Shown in pieces: positions 60,418-64,000 of a DNA stretch of 64,000 bases. A program made the translations under genes and the position numbers. The notes under the pieces were generated by a model. It did no database searches, was not told where the DNA came from, and saw nothing but the letters and a program-made list of their open reading frames with translations. The first letter of the stretch is position 1. Every line of letters begins with the position of its first letter. Location of the stretch: assembly GCA_034687125.1 (NCBI GenBank), contig JAQGBZ010000022.1:310001-374000 (forward strand). The letters are read 5' to 3'. Source of the stretch: Neelides folsomi. Lineage: Eukaryota > Arthropoda > Collembola > Neelipleona > Neelidae.

Positions 60418-63400
60418 CTTAAGAAAATGAAACAATGAACCATGCGTTGTTGTTGCAAAAGATTAAAGGTGAAGGAGAATCTGATACTATTTTAAGAATC
60501 TCTCGTAACTCTCTCTTTCTGCGTTCAACCCCTGAATTGTTCGATATAAGAGTCATTGAATTAAAAGAAGGTTGTGCGATTCTAATTTTACGACGAGACT
60601 ACCAACAATGGTCTGCATCGGTCTTTAACTCATTTAATAACTTATCCTGTAAAAAATAAATACGTAATACTTGACATACACATAATTGATTTATCCAGGG
60701 GTATCTCGATTAGAACCGTATTGTTTGCAAATCCTCTCTCTCTCTCCTTCATCATCCTACTTGATTCGCATACTGATGATTCACTTCCTATATCTTGTAA
60801 TGAAAGGAACGAATAAAGAAGCTCGCCTCTTTTAATCACTCTACTGGTCTACAAGTACAGATATACGCAGTATCATTATAAACTATTTTACATATAATAT
60901 CTATTCTGTATTATCTACCCACTAAATATACAATTCTTCTATGAATTATCTAATTGTGTTATTTTCCATACATGGCATGTAGCAAATTTGCAAAAGATGC
61001 AACATCCTGAATCCTGCAAGGCAAGGTGAGAATCAAATCCCCATTTATAATATTTGCTGTATATAAAGACAATTTACATTTTTATACATAAAATTATAGA
61101 AAATGATTAGGGATTGAAAGTGATACGTAATACGTAAAAGGCTATTAATTAAAGGTTAATATCAGACAGGATAAAAAATATTTAGATATTATGAGTCCTG
61201 CACATAAGACTTTCAATCAATCATAATGAAGAACCCCATTTGTATAATGAATTTTATAAATGCAATTAATCTTTTTTATATAATCCTTCTTGCGCTATGT
61301 AATTTTTATATAACAATTAAATATTGAAGTTTAAAATTGCAACAAAATTAAATGTACAATTAATTAGGGAAATATACAAGTTCAAAATTATTCGTCCTTG
61401 TATATACTACCTACTTATACCTATATTAGGTAGTAATATAAGATATAACTTCATAGTAGCTACCTATTTATCTTACTATTGTTGTACTTTTTATGATTCA
61501 GGATTTCAGGAATATCTTTAATGTGTATTCTCTAGAAACGATGAGATTGTAAGCTTAATGCTTGAACGTTCATTATATTTATTATGTATTTCAGGTAATT
61601 TTCCTTTATACCAACGTTGCGTTGTAAGAATAAATGGGTTTCGATGTATTCATGAAGACTCACATTTATCTATCGTTAGTAATTATGCAATAGTAGGAAT
61701 ACGAGTCCGCTGTGAGAGTTTCTTCGGAATGTCATACAAATAAATACATGCATTTACTTCCAACATTGTTGCTTTTTCGCACACTTTATATGATAACGAT
61801 TGTTATATTCAATGTCTGCATTACTCACCATACCAGAAGGATCATACCCTCATGGTCTATTCAATTCTTGTATCAACACATGCTTAAACATTTGGTAATC
61901 CCAAATAAGTGATATTGAATAAAAATTTGTAAAATGAGTAAAAAATGAAAAATATTTACACTTTCAAAAATGATCTTGCATGATGAATAGATGAGACAGA
62001 AGAAATGTTTTGCGACTTCTGAATAAATGGTTAGAGGTTGAACGAAAAACAGACCTTTGGTTTGGCAAAGAATCGCTTTGAATATTAATGTAAAGGTTAT
62101 CTTTGTAAAAACTTGGTTTTCTGCAAATGAATGTAGTTGTATTCACAATGCATAAAGTCCAGAAATCAGCTTTCTACGATCACAACTTTACCACTGATTG
62201 GCGAATGTTCACCATTCGGTAATATTATGTGCTTTTGGATCTTACCAAATAATTACACAGGTCTTACATACAAGACTTGTGTACAAATAATTGTTAATCC
62301 TACATCCATTTTTGTAAGTAACTTTCCTTGTCCATAAAGTGTTTTGAATGAGTAAAATTATGTTGAAACATTAAAGGCAAATACAATTCTGATCCGTATT
62401 TATCATCCCAAATTTAATTCATTCACGTTTCATGCTAATGTCGTTGATTAAACAACTGATAGAACTACACCTGTATTTTTAATTGCAATCCTCGTTTTCT
62501 CTTTCATTGACTTAATTTAACATTTCTTGGTAAACTTTCATACATACCTATAAATACATTTCTATTAAGTATATAGGACTTACATATGGCATATTTACTC
62601 CCCAACGGCGAATGAATTGAGAAAATCTTTGGTACGATTACCTTCCTATGCGGAGTATGTATTTATATGTTGTTGTATATAATATATGATATATATGAAT
62701 AAGAATAATTCTTTTGAATTCGAAAAGCTTACCAAGAATAAAATCTAAAATTGTATGATTATGTATTCTGGTAGCCTTTGGTTGTCTTGTAATACATTAT
62801 CTATGAAGTTCTCTGTTTGAGAATGCAATAATCGAGTGCTTTTTGCATAAACATTTTGCAAAAATATCTTGAAATTCGCAATGCATTTTTCTCTTTGTAT
62901 GAAATAAGCTAAAGAACTTTTACACTCAATTATCTATAATAAACTTGTTGGCTACTCAAGTGTGGGAATGTTTTATAAGAAGTTTTGTAAAGAAATTAAA
63001 TTGCTGTATACTTAAAGGAAGTGATTAAACATAATTTATGAAGGAATAACCCTTGCAGCCTAGAACTTTAAAGTAATTTTTAAGTTAAAATAATTACGAT
63101 TACAATAATTTCTGATGAAATGAAACACTGAAAAGTATTTAATTTTTTAATGACAAGTTTTTCACAATTAAAAGAGTCCTTTTATCATGCCTAACAAAAA
63201 ATGCCATTTTCGAATTTACACACACGCAAATAAAATGTGTAAAAGATGAAATAATTTTTAGAGAATATTTAAACCGATTAATATAAAATATAATGTAATT
63301 TGTCTAATTAATATTTAGAGTACATTACATATGTGCCATCTTGTCATTGTGTCATTCAATCTTGATGTAGTGAATTGTTTGATTCATCGGTCACTCTACA

Positions 63401-64000
63401 TATTTTGTAAGTGGCAAATTAGCCATCGATTTAAAAAATCTTGCTTAATAAGATTAAAGACACTTACAATTAATATTTCTTATGCTATACTAAAGGAGTG
63501 TGTATTTAATGAATTTGGTTTTTACAAAAATTTCAACTTCTTCATGATTTAAAAAAGAAGTTGGCCATGAACTTATATGTAAAAAATTGTATATTGGAAG
63601 CAGAATGTTTATTAGGTATTGGATATATGAGATTAAGTTGCCCGTGTAAAATGAACGTATTTCTTGATTAGGCTTAAAATTTTGCAATCTTATTGGATAT
63701 TCATAGATTTTTAACATCAATTTTATGTAGCCTACATAAGATAATTTGACTACTTTGATCGAAGAGATTTAAGATTAAAGAATGTGCACTTAATTTCTAT
63801 GTGGAAAATTCAAGTGTAATTTATTATTTCAAATTACAACACAGAGATTAATGTTTTTTTTTGTAAAATACGACAGATTTCGATTTTCAGTACAACGAAC
63901 TATAGCCGGTAATCTCTAATGAAGAATAACCCCATTTAATGATAATAGTAGATGCATTCCGAAGTTCATCCAAGTTTTGTTGAACTATTGTTTTTATACA
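60418..64000. other. AT-rich region, no gene supported
   Basis: The 5' part of the acyltransferase gene should lie here or further right, yet I find no exon with WSD N-terminal features. Short frames are AT-driven and lack domains. A (CT)n tract lies at about 60738-60750. Nothing else is supported. Confidence 0.5.

Noticed and set aside
60603-60646. 44-nt candidate upstream exon of the acyltransferase (minus strand, strong TTTTTTACAG acceptor)
   Set aside because: The only open frame leaves phase 2 at its donor, but the next exon at 60417 must be entered in phase 0. The encoded residues also do not resemble the WSD family.
1-64000. CRISPR arrays, operons, tRNA or rRNA genes
   Set aside because: The window is eukaryotic nuclear DNA with spliced genes. 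I saw no spaced direct repeats, and no A-box/B-box pair with a cloverleaf by eye.

Overview
This is eukaryotic nuclear DNA, almost certainly from an arthropod. It carries a kettin/Sallimus-type titin and two Iroquois homeobox genes of the araucan/caupolican and mirror classes, and its genes have many short GT-AG introns. The compact introns (many 50-100 bp), the AT-rich background and the WSD/DGAT-type acyltransferase would suit a crustacean or a basal hexapod such as a springtail. That placement is inference, and the species cannot be read from the window.

Layout. (1) 1-10363, minus: the N-terminal 2058 codons of the giant sarcomere protein Sallimus/kettin, in 21 exons; the gene runs off the left edge. 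(2) 10364-12352: sls upstream region, including a GC-richer island at about 10.7-11.5 kb. (3) 12353-13492, minus: a 162-residue four-pass membrane protein of unassigned family. (4) 13493-16038: AT-rich spacer with a 427-bp fold-back element. (5) 16039-17986, minus: a 398-residue Lys-rich protein ending in what looks like an RPA70-C-type zinc-ribbon OB fold. (6) About 18.0-56.8 kb: a much more GC-rich, almost gene-free landscape that contains only two tandem plus-strand Iroquois genes, iroquois (27969-32526) and mirror (40538-46130), separated by 8 kb and flanked by about 10 kb of noncoding DNA on each side. (7) About 56.8-64.0 kb: AT-rich again, with the C-terminal 353 codons of a WSD-type acyltransferase (58391-60417, minus) and a 270-bp inverted-repeat element in one of its introns. 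No N-terminal exon of that gene could be found up to the right edge.

How the genes relate. The Iroquois pair is the functional centre: two TALE-class transcription factors with the same exon phases, sitting in a shared and presumably cis-regulatory domain. The other genes look like ordinary neighbours (muscle structure, membrane, nuclear nucleic-acid binding, lipid acylation) and do not form a pathway with them. I found no new enzymatic or defence system. The items most worth following up are the sharply bounded composition domain around the Iroquois genes, the matching micro-first-exon architecture of the two paralogues with a 69-bp in-frame intron, an Inr/DPE-like promoter overlapping the iroquois start codon, the large poly-Gln insert in the N-terminal part of kettin, and the variant zinc-ribbon protein with three SUMO-type motifs.
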